Shown here: piece by piece, positions 36,144-46,959 of the stretch | How the letters are laid out: the number at the start of each line of letters is the position of its first letter | Numbering within the stretch: the stretch's first letter is position 1 | Origin: Vibrio taketomensis | Lineage (GTDB): Bacteria > Pseudomonadota > Gammaproteobacteria > Enterobacterales > Vibrionaceae | Length of the DNA: 64,000 nucleotides | Direction of reading: 5' to 3' | NCBI RefSeq assembly: GCF_009938165.1 | Contig: NZ_AP019650.1 | Location: 868,001-932,000, forward strand | The notes under the pieces: model-generated | Seen by the model: the letters and a program-made list of their open reading frames with translations, nothing else | What the model was told of the DNA's origin: nothing | Databases searched by the model: none | Made by a program: the position numbers and the translations under genes

Positions 36144-36701
36144 TTAAAAAGATGCAGATATTTCATCTGTCACCATTTGTAAACCTTCGCTCATTGCTTT
36201 TACTAACGCAGCATACCCTTCATTATCTAAAGGAACAGCATAATTGAACGTTTGAACTTGGTGAATTTTTCCCTCTGGAGAGATCAACATCCATTCTCCG
36301 CTCACTTGAGCATCACCAGTATAGCTACCATTAAATCGCTCAATATTTACCACCAAACTATCGCTGTCTTGCGTCTTCAACGCATTATTTAGCTGCACGG
36401 GCCAATATTGAGTTTGTTTAGCTTTCAATTGGGCAACGATTTGATTTTGCAATTGACGACGCAAATCCATCGCCCATTGATTTTGTTTTGCTTCGATAAC
36501 TTCTGAATCAGAAACGCGGTAAACAATGCCATCCACATCTAAGTATTGCGCCAATTCAACGTCAATAACCAAAAGCGGTGCTTTAGACGAAGCGACGATC
36601 GCTTGTTCCGAATCCGGTAACAGGTATTGCTGATTGTTTGATGTTGGTTGCGATGAGCATGCGACCAAAGCCAAACAACACACCATTAAAATGTATCTCA
36701 T
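36144..36701 (-). CDS. pqiC: PqiC lipoprotein
   Basis: 185 residues with a lipoprotein signal (MRYILMVCCLALVAC, Cys at 15). PqiC-type domain (VIDVELAQYLDVDGIVYR, NQWAMDLRRQLQNQI, LVVNIERFNGSYTGDAQVSG). It caps the MCE tunnel of PqiB at the outer membrane for phospholipid traffic. Its ATG overlaps the pqiB stop codon. Confidence 0.9.
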   Translation of the reverse strand: MRYILMVCCLALVACSSQPTSNNQQYLLPDSEQAIVASSKAPLLVIDVELAQYLDVDGIVYRVSDSEVIEAKQNQWAMDLRRQLQNQIVAQLKAKQTQYWPVQLNNALKTQDSDSLVVNIERFNGSYTGDAQVSGEWMLISPEGKIHQVQTFNYAVPLDNEGYAALVKAMSEGLQMVTDEISASF

Positions 36702-38352
36702 TTACTCGTTCCTTTTACTGGTTGCGGATCATCACTTACCTCATCACCAAAGATCAGCGCGTTTGGTTTATCCTCAATTTGCTTCAACACAGGCTGTAGC
36801 GCTTTCATGGTTTTCTCAAGCTCTAGCAACGACTGATCAAGGTTTTGATACACACTAGATTGCGAGCTGAAGCTATCAAGTGTTGTTTGAAGCTGCTGTA
36901 AACTTTGTTTGAGTTCCGTTGGTAAAGATTGCGTATCGTCTTGCTCAACCATAGTGCGAATACTGTTCATGGTTTGCTCTGCCGAACTCAACGTTTTTTC
37001 TAGTTGCGCTAGAGAACCATTCAATGAAGAAACACTGTCATTCAACGGCAGATTCGCCACATTATTCAGGATTTCCATCATCTTGGTTTGAACTTCCGCT
37101 ATTTCGCTTTGCATTGAAGGGAAAACCGGATTGCCATCTATCGTCTCGGCCACGTATTTTTCTTTCTCTTCGGTGTAATCAAGCTCGACGTATAGTGCAC
37201 CTGTTAGCAGGCTACCAGTATTAAGCTTCGCACGCAGACCGTTTTCAAATTCGCGTTGAATTAATGCCATCAACTGTTTATTGGTATACGTTTCACCTTG
37301 ATCGAAGGTGAAGATTCGACGCGGTTCTAGTTTGATTTGCACTCCGAGTTTAGGAATGTCAAAACCATCCTCTAGCTTAGCTCGGCGCCAAGGTACACGG
37401 GTGACACTACCAATTTTCAAACCACGAAATTCAACTGGAGCCCTACTTTTAACCCTCGTAACGAATCTTTGAATAACACGACATATTTTACGGACTGGCG
37501 ATAAATCCCCTCTTCCGCGTCTACTTTCGAATTGTGCAGTGCGAATTCACGGTAATCTTTCGTCACTAATTGACCCGGATTATCATTTTCCACCTCACCA
37601 AAACTGACACCGCCGCTGAGCATAGATTCAATTGAATCAATTCTTACTTTGAACCCTTCGGCGTTAAGCTGAAGGTCAACGCCTGAACTTAGCCAAAACT
37701 GGCTCGACGTTCGCACCAAGCTATCAAACGGTTTGAAGATGAACAGTTGATACTGAGCAATACGGTTGGCCGTATCGATCGTCACTTTTTCAACACGACC
37801 CGCAGTAAAGCCCTGATAGATTACCGGATCGCCAACAGAAAGCTGACCCGCGAGGTCGTGATTCAATACGACACGCAAACCCTCAGCATTAGGTGGAGCG
37901 ACTGGCGGAGTATCTAACACATCAAAACGAGTTCGACTCTCCGTCGCTTTACCTGGTTGAAGCTGAATATAAGCGCCTGAAAGCAAAGTCTCTAAGCCCG
38001 ATACGCCTTCTTTACCCACGCGAGGCTCAACGATCCAAAACAAGCTATCTTTGCGTAACATGCGTGCGGCATCTTTAGTCATCTGCGCTTTGACGATGAT
38101 GTGGTCGTAGTCTTTACTCAAAGTCACGTCTGTGACCACGCCCACCTTCACGTTGAGCGATTTAATTTGCGTTTTTCCGACCTCGATACCAGATGCATCC
38201 GACATGATCAGTGTCACCTCAGGACCGGTGCTATTGACATATTGATACAGCATCCAAATGCCAATTCCGAGCGCAACTAGCGGGATCAACCAAATCGCGG
38301 ACAGATTCGAGTGCTGACTAATATTCGCTTGAATATCGTTTTGTTCACTCAT
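36698..38352 (-). pseudogene. pqiB: PqiB MCE-domain protein with one frameshift
   Basis: Intermembrane lipid-transport protein: TM near residues 20-40 (LSAIWLIPLVALGIGIWMLY), then three MCE domains. The frame ends after LRGLKVG at GGG (37441-37443). Inserting one G restores VGAPVEFRGLKIGSVTR and joins the second frame (from about 37436) through a C-terminal coiled coil to the stop at 36698, giving 551 residues, as expected (546 in E. coli). Overlaps pqiA by 8 bp and pqiC by 4 bp. The rest of the operon is intact and the break is in a G run, so a sequencing error is quite likely. Confidence 0.9.
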
Positions 38353-39646
38353 TTAAGTGCAACTCCTTCAAAGGACGACTACCACTCCAAATGACGCGAG
38401 AATCAAATGAAATTGCAGACAACATAGTGAGGATCACTACAGCAGCAAACGATAAGGATGCCGGACCTGGAGTGATCGCCATAAGATTGTGTAACTGGAT
38501 CAGTGCGACCAAAATCGCAACCACAAAGATATCAATCATCGACCAACGACCAATAAACTCAGTCACTCGATACAATTTTTGACGTTTTATTGCCTGACCA
38601 AACATAAGAGGCTCAGGTTTTCTAGCGTTCCAGTAAATCCAAGCCAATGCGAGCATTTTTGCCATGGGGATAAAAACACTCGCAATAAAAATAACAGCGG
38701 CAATAGGATATGAACCTAACTGCCAAAGTAACACAACGCCCCCCAAAATAGTCGATGGAGTTTCACTGCCTAGGCTAACGGTATACATGATGGGATACAG
38801 GTTGGCTGGAAAATAAAAAATGATTGCTGCCAATAAATAAGCCCAAGAACGTTGCAAACTCAACTTGGGGTTGTAGGCATGTAAGGTGCTTACGCAGCGG
38901 ATACATTTACTATGAGCATTTTCAACGTGCGGATTAATCTGATGGCAATGGTGGCACACCGTGTAAGTACCAGAGAGGTGATCATCACCTGCATTGACCG
39001 TTTCAACCGGCATGCTTGGTTTGATTTGCTGCCAAACCCAAACAGGGTCAACTAATGAAAGCGTTTTTACAATCAACACGGTGTAAACGCAAAACGCCCA
39101 AAACGAATAGCCTAAACCAATATCGGCCATGGCTGCGATTTTAACCAAACTCACCAGCACCCCAATAAGGAATACATCAGCCATGATCCAAGGCTCGATT
39201 TTCGCCAGTATTTTACAAACTCGCATCCACTTAGTCGAAAGGCGTTTGGCATAACGTTGGCTACGCCAAATACGCCAATGCATCCACCCCATCAATGAGA
39301 CATAAACGGCAGGGAGAACTAATACGCTCAGAAGAAGCAGCAATGCCAAAGCACTTTGTTCAAAGGCATCGAGCATAGCAACGGTATTGATCAGAAAAAT
39401 TTCGTGGGTGATGCCTTTTACACTAAAAGACATAAACGGAAAAAGCAGACTCATTGCAAGCATGAGTAAACTGGCGACAGCAAACGCCATCAGTGTTTGA
39501 CAAGGTTGTTTCGCTAAACTGGATAGCGTATGTGCGCAGCGAGGACATTTGGCGACTTGCCCTTCTGTCATTGCTGGAAGTTGGCTTACTAAGCCGCACT
39601 CTTCACAAGCTGCTAACTGCGAATGCTGATAACTCACGCTCGACAC
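38345..39646 (-). CDS. pqiA: PqiA inner-membrane protein
   Basis: About 433 residues: two tandem halves, each beginning with a zinc-ribbon pair (CEECGLVSQLP then CPRCAHTL; CHHCHQINPH then CIRCVSTL) followed by four membrane helices. Works with PqiB and PqiC in lipid movement across the envelope; paraquat-inducible in enterics. The frame starts at 39670, but GTG 39646 is preferred because GGTGGAG stands just before it. First gene of pqiABC. Confidence 0.88.
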   Translation of the reverse strand: MSSVSYQHSQLAACEECGLVSQLPAMTEGQVAKCPRCAHTLSSLAKQPCQTLMAFAVASLLMLAMSLLFPFMSFSVKGITHEIFLINTVAMLDAFEQSALALLLLLSVLVLPAVYVSLMGWMHWRIWRSQRYAKRLSTKWMRVCKILAKIEPWIMADVFLIGVLVSLVKIAAMADIGLGYSFWAFCVYTVLIVKTLSLVDPVWVWQQIKPSMPVETVNAGDDHLSGTYTVCHHCHQINPHVENAHSKCIRCVSTLHAYNPKLSLQRSWAYLLAAIIFYFPANLYPIMYTVSLGSETPSTILGGVVLLWQLGSYPIAAVIFIASVFIPMAKMLALAWIYWNARKPEPLMFGQAIKRQKLYRVTEFIGRWSMIDIFVVAILVALIQLHNLMAITPGPASLSFAAVVILTMLSAISFDSRVIWSGSRPLKELHLNE

Positions 39647-39821
39647 AAAAACTCCACCTTTGGCGTACATTGTTGTTAATTTTAGTCGACGGGCACTGTA
39701 ATCGTCATAAACGATGAAAGTGTCAACCCAACGTAAATAAAAACGTTAACTAGAGAGATTTTAGCTATACGAGATAGAAATGATAAATTTATGTTTTATA
39801 AGGAATTTTGAAGCAATCGAA

Positions 39822-39895
39822 TGGAGGCGCCTCCCGGAGTCGAACCGAGGTCCACGGATTTGCAATCCGCTGCATAGCCACTCTGCCAAGGCGCC
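39822..39895 (-). tRNA. tRNA-Cys (GCA)
   Basis: 74-nt cloverleaf on minus, GGCGCCTTGGC...GGAGGCGCC with encoded TCCA end. Anticodon loop ATTGCAAAT. Identical sequence at 45336-45409 and 45722-45795. Confidence 0.96.
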
Positions 39896-39926
39896 TTTTT
39901 GTATTCTGAAAGGAATTTCAGTTAGA

Positions 39927-40013
39927 TGGTGCCCCGGGCCGGACTTGAACCGGCACGACGCGAACGTCGAGGGATTTTAAATCCCTTGTGTCTACCAATT
40001 TCACCACCAGGGC
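39927..40013 (-). tRNA. tRNA-Leu (TAA)
   Basis: 87-nt class II tRNA on minus with a long variable arm (CGACGTTCGCGTCG), anticodon loop TTTAAAA, T arm GCCGGTTCAAGTCCGGC and encoded ACCA. It precedes tRNA-Cys on minus by about 30 bp. Confidence 0.96.
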
Positions 40014-40436
40014 AACGCAATCAAGCGATGGAAACACCATCTGTTCTAACGAGCTTTGCCGTGAGAACGAGGCGTACTTTACCGGATTATTCTTTTCCGT
40101 CAACACTATTTTCTTAAATATCAATCGTATGGCTATTTTACGCTCATTACGTTTGGTTTTTAGGCTCAAACGCTGAATTATTACACCAACAAAATCGAAC
40201 CTTCTTGTGAGCATGATAAATGAATTGCCACATTGGTCACATCTGATTGATAAAATAACTTTTTATCAAAAGAATTGCCCATTAAATCAGCATTTTGATT
40301 TAAGTCATGTTATATAAATTTCAACTTTCTATGATGTCTGATGCAAGACTAACGTTGCAAAATTAAGTCGCGCGCTTCGCGACAAATGGGTTGGATACCA
40401 GTTATCACCTATTTGATAACAATATATGGATGTAAT

Positions 40437-42023
40437 ATGACTAAAAACAGCGCCAACAATAACCAAAAAGATGCTCATCTAAACAAAGATTTCAGCCCAG
40501 CAAGTAATCTCATCTCTACGACTGATCCTTCAAGCTACGTTACCTATGCCAACCGAGAATTTTGCGACATTGCAGGATACAGTGAGCAAGAACTACTGGG
40601 CAAACCACACAATATTGTCCGTCACAAAGACATGCCTAAAGCAGCCTTTGCCCAAATGTGGAGCTATCTGCAATCTGGACAAAGTTGGATGGGTTTGGTC
40701 AAAAACCAATGTACCGATGATAAACACTATTGGGTCTCTGCTTTTGTCACACCAATCAAAGACAGTGAAGGCAATATTGTTGAATACCAATCAGTGCGCT
40801 CCAAGCCGAGTAACGGTCAGATTAATCGCGCGGCAGCAGCGTATGAAAAACTGCGTGAAGGTAAAAAAGTGAATACCAAACGCTTTGACTTTCATTTGAG
40901 CGCACTCTTGTTGGTTGGCCTACTCTTTACCGCTTTACTGATCCAATCCATCATGACACCGCAATGGATTTCATTTGTCGCCCTTGGTCTTTGTGGACTT
41001 TTGTTTGGAGTGAGTTGCTATCAATACAAACGCTTTAGCAACCTCAAAACAATTGCGAAAGAAGCCTATGACAACCCACTCATGGAAACTGTCTATGCCG
41101 ATAAATTTGACAGTTATTCTCAAGTGGAATTAGCGCTTATCATGCGAAAAGCTGAACTGCGCGCAATTACCGGACGAGCGACAGAAACGTCGGGCCATAT
41201 TTTAATCAGTGCGGAAGATGAATTTGGTACTATTCAAACCATTGGTCAAAGCCTAGCGCAGCAATGCGCCGAAACCGAGCAAGTCGCAACTGCAGTTGAA
41301 GAACTCACCCACTCTATTACCGAAGTCGCTAACGCAGCTTCTGCAGCCTCAACCATGGCGGAAGAAGCCAACGAGCATTCATCTAATGGCTTAGCATCGA
41401 TTGAATCGACGATCCAAGAAGTGGATATGTTAGTGACAGAGCTTAACCATGCTCAAAGCGTAATTAACCAACTGGCACAAGATACGCAAAAAATTGATGG
41501 CATTTTGGATGTAATCACAGCCATTTCAGAACAAACTAACCTGTTAGCGCTCAATGCAGCGATCGAAGCCGCGCGCGCTGGTGAAGCGGGTCGAGGTTTT
41601 GCAGTGGTGGCGGATGAAGTACGGAATTTAGCGTCAAAAACTGGCGATTCTGCGAATGAAATTCACGCGATGATTCGCCAGCTTCAAGACACCTCAGGCA
41701 GCGCGGTAAACGCGATGGAAAAAGGACTCGAGCTCTCGGAGCGTTGTAAAGCGCGCGCAGATGAAACGGGTGGAATGCTACGTCATATTTCTAATCAGCT
41801 TGATAGTGTCAATGACAGTAGCCACCAAATCGCCGCTGCCGTTGAAGAACAGGCGTCAGTCACACAAGAGATCAACCGTAATATCGTGAACATCAAAGAA
41901 TTGGCTGAGGAAACTTCCCTTACCTCAAACACTTCCATTGAACGTACTCGCCAGTTGGTTGACAACATTGAAGCATTGCAGCGTTTGATGGAACAATTCC
42001 AAATAAAAGAAGTGGTTCAATAG
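40437..42023 (+). CDS. Aer-like PAS chemoreceptor
   Basis: 528 residues. N-terminal PAS domain (about 20-110: [52 protein letters not shown]) of the redox/FAD-binding Aer type, then two short hydrophobic segments (about 158-200), HAMP-like linker and the MCP hairpin ([35 protein letters not shown]). Likely energy taxis receptor. The start at 40437 (MTKNSANNN) is preferred to 40386. A strong hairpin follows. Confidence 0.88.
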   Translation: MTKNSANNNQKDAHLNKDFSPASNLISTTDPSSYVTYANREFCDIAGYSEQELLGKPHNIVRHKDMPKAAFAQMWSYLQSGQSWMGLVKNQCTDDKHYWVSAFVTPIKDSEGNIVEYQSVRSKPSNGQINRAAAAYEKLREGKKVNTKRFDFHLSALLLVGLLFTALLIQSIMTPQWISFVALGLCGLLFGVSCYQYKRFSNLKTIAKEAYDNPLMETVYADKFDSYSQVELALIMRKAELRAITGRATETSGHILISAEDEFGTIQTIGQSLAQQCAETEQVATAVEELTHSITEVANAASAASTMAEEANEHSSNGLASIESTIQEVDMLVTELNHAQSVINQLAQDTQKIDGILDVITAISEQTNLLALNAAIEAARAGEAGRGFAVVADEVRNLASKTGDSANEIHAMIRQLQDTSGSAVNAMEKGLELSERCKARADETGGMLRHISNQLDSVNDSSHQIAAAVEEQASVTQEINRNIVNIKELAEETSLTSNTSIERTRQLVDNIEALQRLMEQFQIKEVVQ

Positions 42024-42038
42024 AACGCTCGGGCGCAC

Positions 42039-42072
42039 GTTAGCCAACATTCATGCTCTCTTGTTGGCTAAC
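42039..42072 (+). terminator. Hairpin after the Aer-like gene
   Basis: GTTAGCCAACA and TGTTGGCTAAC are exact 11-bp arms around a 12-nt loop, 16 bp after the stop codon. The T tract is missing. Confidence 0.6.
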
Positions 42073-42203
42073 GATCAGCAAATTACCCTATGCTGCTCGC
42101 GGCAAAGCAAATTTTCTAAACATTGATACATAAATATCTAGACGCTAACACAGCACTGTCGTAAGGTATTAAAAAATAGACACTTTAAGAACAAGGGATG
42201 TTC

Positions 42204-43211
42204 ATGAAACTGCAAATTCCTCAAAGTTACGAACCACTTCTTGACCTTCGTGATACTGAAGTCGCAATCAAAAAACTCAAAGATTATTTCGAAACTGCAT
42301 TGGCATATGAGCTTTACCTCACTCGTGTGTCCGCACCGCTGTTTGTTAAACCTGAAACGGGACTTAACGACAACCTAAACGGAACAGAACGCCCAGTTAG
42401 CTTCGATTTGCTTGATGATAATGGCGCGAATGTAGAAGTTGTTCACTCATTAGCAAAATGGAAACGTATGGCGCTTGGCCGCTACGGTTTTCTTGAAGAT
42501 GAAGGCCTATATACCGATATGAACGCGATTCGTCGCGATGAAGAGTTAGATAACATTCACTCTATTTATGTCGACCAATGGGACTGGGAAAAAGTTCTCG
42601 ATAAATCAATGCGCACTGACGCGTATTTAAAAACTACGGTAGAAAAAATCTACAACGCGTTTTTAAAAACGGAAAACTTCATCTACCAAGAGTACCCGGT
42701 TCTGAAAAAACGCCTGCCAGCGAAAGTTACTTTTATTACTTCACAAGAGCTGTTAGATAAATACCCTACGCTCACCGCTAAAGAGCGTGAAAACGCGATT
42801 TGTAAAGAATTTGGGGCGGTATTTATTCAAAACATCGGCCATACCCTTTCTCATGGTGAACGCCATGATGGCCGTGCTCCAGACTATGATGATTGGAACC
42901 TAAACGGTGACCTACTGTTCTGGAACCCAGTATTGGATAGCGCGCTAGAGCTCTCTTCGATGGGTATTCGTGTCAGTGAAGATAGCCTAAAAGAGCAACT
43001 TGCTATTGCAGGTTGTGAAGACCGCGCATCTTTACCTTTCCATAGCATGGTTTTAGATAAGTCTTTACCATACACGATTGGTGGCGGTATCGGTCAATCA
43101 CGCATCTGCATGTTCTTCTTACAAAAAGCGCATATTGGTGAAGTGCAATCTTCCATTTGGCCGGACGCAATGATCGCCGAGTGTGAAGCTCATAAGATCA
43201 CCTTACTGTAA
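42204..43211 (+). CDS. asnA: Aspartate-ammonia ligase (asparagine synthetase A)
   Basis: 335 residues; class II aminoacyl-tRNA-synthetase fold. Typical blocks: [78 protein letters not shown] and [11 protein letters not shown]. Makes Asn from Asp, ammonia and ATP. ATG 42204 is preferred to 42198 for its spacing to AAGGG. Confidence 0.95.
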   Translation: MKLQIPQSYEPLLDLRDTEVAIKKLKDYFETALAYELYLTRVSAPLFVKPETGLNDNLNGTERPVSFDLLDDNGANVEVVHSLAKWKRMALGRYGFLEDEGLYTDMNAIRRDEELDNIHSIYVDQWDWEKVLDKSMRTDAYLKTTVEKIYNAFLKTENFIYQEYPVLKKRLPAKVTFITSQELLDKYPTLTAKERENAICKEFGAVFIQNIGHTLSHGERHDGRAPDYDDWNLNGDLLFWNPVLDSALELSSMGIRVSEDSLKEQLAIAGCEDRASLPFHSMVLDKSLPYTIGGGIGQSRICMFFLQKAHIGEVQSSIWPDAMIAECEAHKITLL

Positions 43212-43226
43212 TTGATCCCTCCATCG

Positions 43227-43256
43227 AAAACGCCCCTTCACATGTTGGGGCGTTTT
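43227..43256. terminator. Bidirectional terminator
   Basis: AAAACGCCCC and GGGGCGTTTT, exact 10-bp arms with a 10-nt loop, between convergent asnA and the GGDEF gene. Confidence 0.85.
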
Positions 43257-43260
43257 GATA

Positions 43261-45168
43261 TTAGTCGGTGACGATTCGATTTCGGCCTTGCAACTTCGCG
43301 CTGTATAACCGTTCATCTGCTTCTAAAAAATGGCTTTCATCTGCAAGTAATTGCGCAGGAGTGACTTTACCACTCACACCTATTGAGCTGGTAACAATAA
43401 GTCCACCAGCAGAGGTATTAAAGGGCATGATAGCTAACGTTTTTAGCACTCTTTCTAAACGCTCGATTGATTGAGAATCAGCTTTAATTAACAACAAAAA
43501 CTCTTCCCCACCCCAACGCACAAATAATTCTTGGGGTAATAACCAAGGCTGGATGCGTTCAGCAAGCTGTTTCAGTACTTCATCACCGACAAGGTGGCCG
43601 TAACTATCATTAATCCCTTTGAAATGGTCAATATCAAGCAGTGCCAAGTGATAGTGTTGATCAAGTGAAATCGCTTCGCCTTTTACTAGTTGCTGATAGT
43701 AGTAGTGACGATTGTGTAAACCTGTTAGCTGATCAACACTCGAGCGCACGACTAATCGAGCATTTTCGCGTTTAATCATGTAAGTACGCGCGTACATCAT
43801 GAAAATCATAACGATAGATAAAAAACCCAACCATTTGGCGTAATCAAGATATTGATTGGTTCGATCGAGTTTATTGCTGTTCAGGATGACTTCAAGGCTG
43901 AGCTCATCAACTTGTCTCGCTAGATCAAACGTTTCCTGGGCATGAGTTAAATCTCGAACCTTGAGCAACAATTGCTCTTTCTCCGTCGCGTAGATCTGCT
44001 TTGCGAGATCGTATGCTGACTCAAAATTTCCCTGAGATTCATAAATACGTGCTTTGAGCTTCATCGCGCTTAGGATGGCGCTTGCGCTGTCAAATTTTTC
44101 ATAGCTTTTCAAACTGGCATCAACCGCACTCAATGCCTGTTGATAACGTTTGTTGGTCAACTCCAGCTTGGCTTGTTTGTGATAGCAACGCCCTAAACTG
44201 TAGGGCAAATCAAACAACGTTGCTGTGGATATGCACTTTTGTACCAAAGCATTAGTGCGCTCATAATCATCCTCCATCAAAGAAATAGCAATTTGAGTTC
44301 TCAGATCAAGCACATAATATCGATCGGATTTTTTTCCGTTTTGAAAATACTCGCTTGCTTTTAAGTACGCCAATTTAGCTTTGTCATATTGATGTAAGTG
44401 ATTATAGGTAACCGCTTCGTTATACCAATAAATTTGCAGGATATCGTTGTTAATTGATGGAAGTTCTTCCTTTAAACGTCTAGCCGCTTGAATATGGTTA
44501 AGCGCCTCTTCCCATTGTCCGAGTTTGTAATACATCTTGTATAGATTGTAATTGCTTAGACTCAGAGAAAATTCGTCACTGCGTAGCTTTGACAAATATT
44601 CAGCTTTCAGTAGATATTTTTGGGCATGAAGGATGTCATTTTCAGACAGAGCCATATTGCCAGCCCAATTGAGCAAGCGGGGTAACAGGAACCAAAACTC
44701 TTGTTTTTCGATTTCAGCGACCGCAGCTTCCATTGCCATTAGGGCCACTCTTTTATCACCAGAGTACCAAGTGTGAAGCGCATTCTCTGCAGAAAGCAGT
44801 GTCGGAATCCAATCCAACTGATAGATTTTAGGCGGAATTTTGCTTAAAGAGGTGTCAATCCAAGGATCGTCGCTATGATTAGCGATATTGTTGAGGATCA
44901 GATATTGATAGACCCAATCTCTAGCTGATGGTTGTGCGCTAGAGGATAGAATCTTTTGCATTTCACACAGTGTTCTTTCGGGTTCGACATGCGACTGCTC
45001 TAACAATTCATGCCACATGTACTTTGGTAGCTGCTGACTCTTACCCAAACCACTGCTGTGTGTTGCTGGCTGAATTTTAGGTGTCTTTAGATATTCGAAA
45101 GAGAAGATACAAACTACAAACAGAAGTATAAAAACACAAACAATACGGATCGTCTTAAACAAAAACAC
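43261..45168 (-). CDS. TPR-GGDEF diguanylate cyclase
   Basis: About 635 residues. N-terminal membrane segment (VCVFILLFVVCIFSF), a long periplasmic tetratricopeptide region (repeats such as ALNHIQAARRLKEELPS and AKLAYLKASEYFQ), a second membrane helix (WLGFLSIVMIFMMYA), then GGDEF with active site RWGGEEF. It should make c-di-GMP in response to an extracytoplasmic signal; no RxxD inhibitory site precedes the motif. The frame opens at TTG 45234 without ribosome-binding site; GTG 45168 after AAGAG is preferred but uncertain. Confidence 0.85.
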   Translation of the reverse strand: MFLFKTIRIVCVFILLFVVCIFSFEYLKTPKIQPATHSSGLGKSQQLPKYMWHELLEQSHVEPERTLCEMQKILSSSAQPSARDWVYQYLILNNIANHSDDPWIDTSLSKIPPKIYQLDWIPTLLSAENALHTWYSGDKRVALMAMEAAVAEIEKQEFWFLLPRLLNWAGNMALSENDILHAQKYLLKAEYLSKLRSDEFSLSLSNYNLYKMYYKLGQWEEALNHIQAARRLKEELPSINNDILQIYWYNEAVTYNHLHQYDKAKLAYLKASEYFQNGKKSDRYYVLDLRTQIAISLMEDDYERTNALVQKCISTATLFDLPYSLGRCYHKQAKLELTNKRYQQALSAVDASLKSYEKFDSASAILSAMKLKARIYESQGNFESAYDLAKQIYATEKEQLLLKVRDLTHAQETFDLARQVDELSLEVILNSNKLDRTNQYLDYAKWLGFLSIVMIFMMYARTYMIKRENARLVVRSSVDQLTGLHNRHYYYQQLVKGEAISLDQHYHLALLDIDHFKGINDSYGHLVGDEVLKQLAERIQPWLLPQELFVRWGGEEFLLLIKADSQSIERLERVLKTLAIMPFNTSAGGLIVTSSIGVSGKVTPAQLLADESHFLEADERLYSAKLQGRNRIVTD

Positions 45169-45335
45169 AACGCTCTTAAAAAAAGGGGCGCAATGATACC
45201 CTGCAAACAGGCGAAAGGTAAACAATTCGAGCAAACGTTTAAATTTGTTTGATGAAAATTTAGACAGAACAATATATCAAATTAACGACAATTCTTTTTG
45301 ATTGAGTCAGTGAGGGATTATTTTAGAGAAATGAA

Positions 45336-45409
45336 TGGAGGCGCCTCCCGGAGTCGAACCGAGGTCCACGGATTTGCAATCCGCTGCATAGCCACTCTGC
45401 CAAGGCGCC
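45336..45409 (-). tRNA. tRNA-Cys (GCA), second copy
   Basis: Identical to 39822-39895, including the encoded CCA. Followed on its right by the same spacer (CTGAAAGGAATT..AGTTAGATGGTG) that precedes tRNA-Leu in the first cluster. Confidence 0.96.
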
Positions 45410-45440
45410 TTTTTATATCCTGAAAGGAATTGGAGTTAGA

Positions 45441-45510
45441 TGGTGTCTCTGGCTGAACTTGATGCTCCGACATTTCGGCCGGCCAGCGAACAGAGGATTA
45501 TCAATCCACA
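45441..45510 (-). pseudogene. Degenerate tRNA-Leu-like relic
   Basis: On minus it keeps an anticodon-arm-like GGATTGATAATCC, a remnant long variable arm, a T-loop-like ATCAAGTTCAGCC and an acceptor end GAGACACCA with CCA. The 5' acceptor strand and D arm are missing. It occupies the place of tRNA-Leu in the repeated unit (same 5' spacer), so it is probably a decayed copy. It should not fold as a working tRNA. Confidence 0.6.
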
Positions 45511-45526
45511 TCTTTATTTGGTTAGA

Positions 45527-45613
45527 TGGTGCCCCGGGCCGGACTTGAACCGGCACGACGCGAACGTCGAGGGATTTTAAATCCCTTGTGTCTACCAATT
45601 TCACCACCAGGGC
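45527..45613 (-). tRNA. tRNA-Leu (TAA), second copy
   Basis: Identical to 39927-40013; class II with anticodon loop TTTAAAA and encoded CCA. Confidence 0.96.
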
Positions 45614-45721
45614 ACACAAATCTAAATTTGTGATGCCTTTACTGAAGTAAGTAAAACACCATCTACAGAATCAGTTTGGTCACTCATTCTGCTAAAATCT
45701 TATACTCTACAAAGAAGAGTA

Positions 45722-45795
45722 TGGAGGCGCCTCCCGGAGTCGAACCGAGGTCCACGGATTTGCAATCCGCTGCATAGCCACTCTGCCAAGGCGCC
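45722..45795 (-). tRNA. tRNA-Cys (GCA), third copy
   Basis: Identical to the two other tRNA-Cys genes. It is the promoter-proximal gene of the second cluster on minus. Confidence 0.96.
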
Positions 45796-46065
45796 TTATT
45801 GAAACGCTTAAGTTACCCACCGCTGCGTTCGCTGCACACTTTACGGATTCTGGGGTGGGAGTCAAACAAATTTCTAAAATTTCGATTCGTTTGCTGATAA
45901 TTAACGCAGATGGATGATCTATTGATCTAATTGGTTAAAATTTCTCTGCCCAACAACCGGTGGCATTTGCGCTCGTGGAGATTGTTCTTTCGAAAAATCC
46001 TCTTCAACTGCTTTTTTGCATTCATAGAACGAAGGGAGTAAATTTGCGGTTTCTGTTCTGGTTTG

Positions 46066-46956
46066 ATGTTTTTTATGGCCATTCTTTTAGCAATGATACC
46101 TGCCTTCTTTTGGGGCACGACTTACGCAGTCACACAGTTTTCCGTTCCAGATTGGCCTCCACTGATGCTGGGAGCATTGCGTGCCTTACCTGCTGGGTTA
46201 CTCTTGTTGCTATTAAAACCAACATGGCCACAAGGCAAACAGTGGCGCCAGTTACTGCTGCTTGGCAGTGTTAACATCAGTGCCTTTTTTGCTTTAATCT
46301 TCGTTGTAGCATTAACCCTTCCCTCTGCGATTTCAGGAATTGGTATGATGTCGGTCCCTGTTTTTGCTATGTTATTCCAAATCGTGGTCTACCGTCATAA
46401 ACCCCAAATGACACAATTAATTTGCGGTTTAATTCTGATTGCACTGGCATGCCTACTGTTTAACCCAAGCCAGATCGAACTGAATCCAATCGGATTGCTC
46501 GCACTATTTTCTGCCATTTTTTGCATTATTCTCGGCAGTGATGCAACCAAGCGTTTAGGCGTGTCTATGCATTGGTGGCAGGTATTAACTTGGCAGTTGA
46601 TTATTGGCGGTGCTTTGTTAGCCATCATTGCGATGGTTCATGCCGCGTTTGAACCACAACAATACATCACGGCAATCAACCAACTGAACCTACGTAATAT
46701 TAGCGGACTACTCTGGATTGCCGTGCTTAACACCGCACTGGGTTATGGTATGTACGTCTGGCTATTACAACGCATGAGCGTGGTCGATTTTACTTTTGGT
46801 GGGATTGCTAACCCCATCGCAGGCATCTTGCTCGGCGTTTTGCTCGTGGGTGAGAGCTATAGTTTATGGCAATATTCACTCATGGCGGGAATGATCTTAA
46901 TGTCGTTGCTACCGCAAATTATAATTTCAATCAACAAGCAACGACAGATCAACTAA
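46066..46956 (+). CDS. EamA/DMT family transporter
   Basis: About 296 residues, ten membrane helices in two EamA halves (AMIPAFFWGTTYAVTQFSVP ... LRALPAGLLLLLL; then LLWIAVLNTALGYGMYVWLL and ANPIAGILLGVLLVGE). A metabolite exporter by family; the substrate is not evident. Three possible starts (46063 TTG, 46066, 46075) lack a clear ribosome-binding site. It converges on viaA with 3 bp between stops. Confidence 0.82.
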   Translation: MFFMAILLAMIPAFFWGTTYAVTQFSVPDWPPLMLGALRALPAGLLLLLLKPTWPQGKQWRQLLLLGSVNISAFFALIFVVALTLPSAISGIGMMSVPVFAMLFQIVVYRHKPQMTQLICGLILIALACLLFNPSQIELNPIGLLALFSAIFCIILGSDATKRLGVSMHWWQVLTWQLIIGGALLAIIAMVHAAFEPQQYITAINQLNLRNISGLLWIAVLNTALGYGMYVWLLQRMSVVDFTFGGIANPIAGILLGVLLVGESYSLWQYSLMAGMILMSLLPQIIISINKQRQIN

Positions 46957-46959
46957 GAG

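Noticed and set aside
39918..40214. Protein-coding frames across the tRNA genes
   Set aside because: They overlap tRNA-Leu on the same strand and repeat identically at the second cluster; they are translations of tRNA sequence.
45927..46118. 63-aa minus-strand basic protein upstream of the DMT transporter
   Set aside because: It overlaps the transporter's start on the opposite strand, has no ribosome-binding site, and its Lys/Arg-rich composition is typical of spurious frames.
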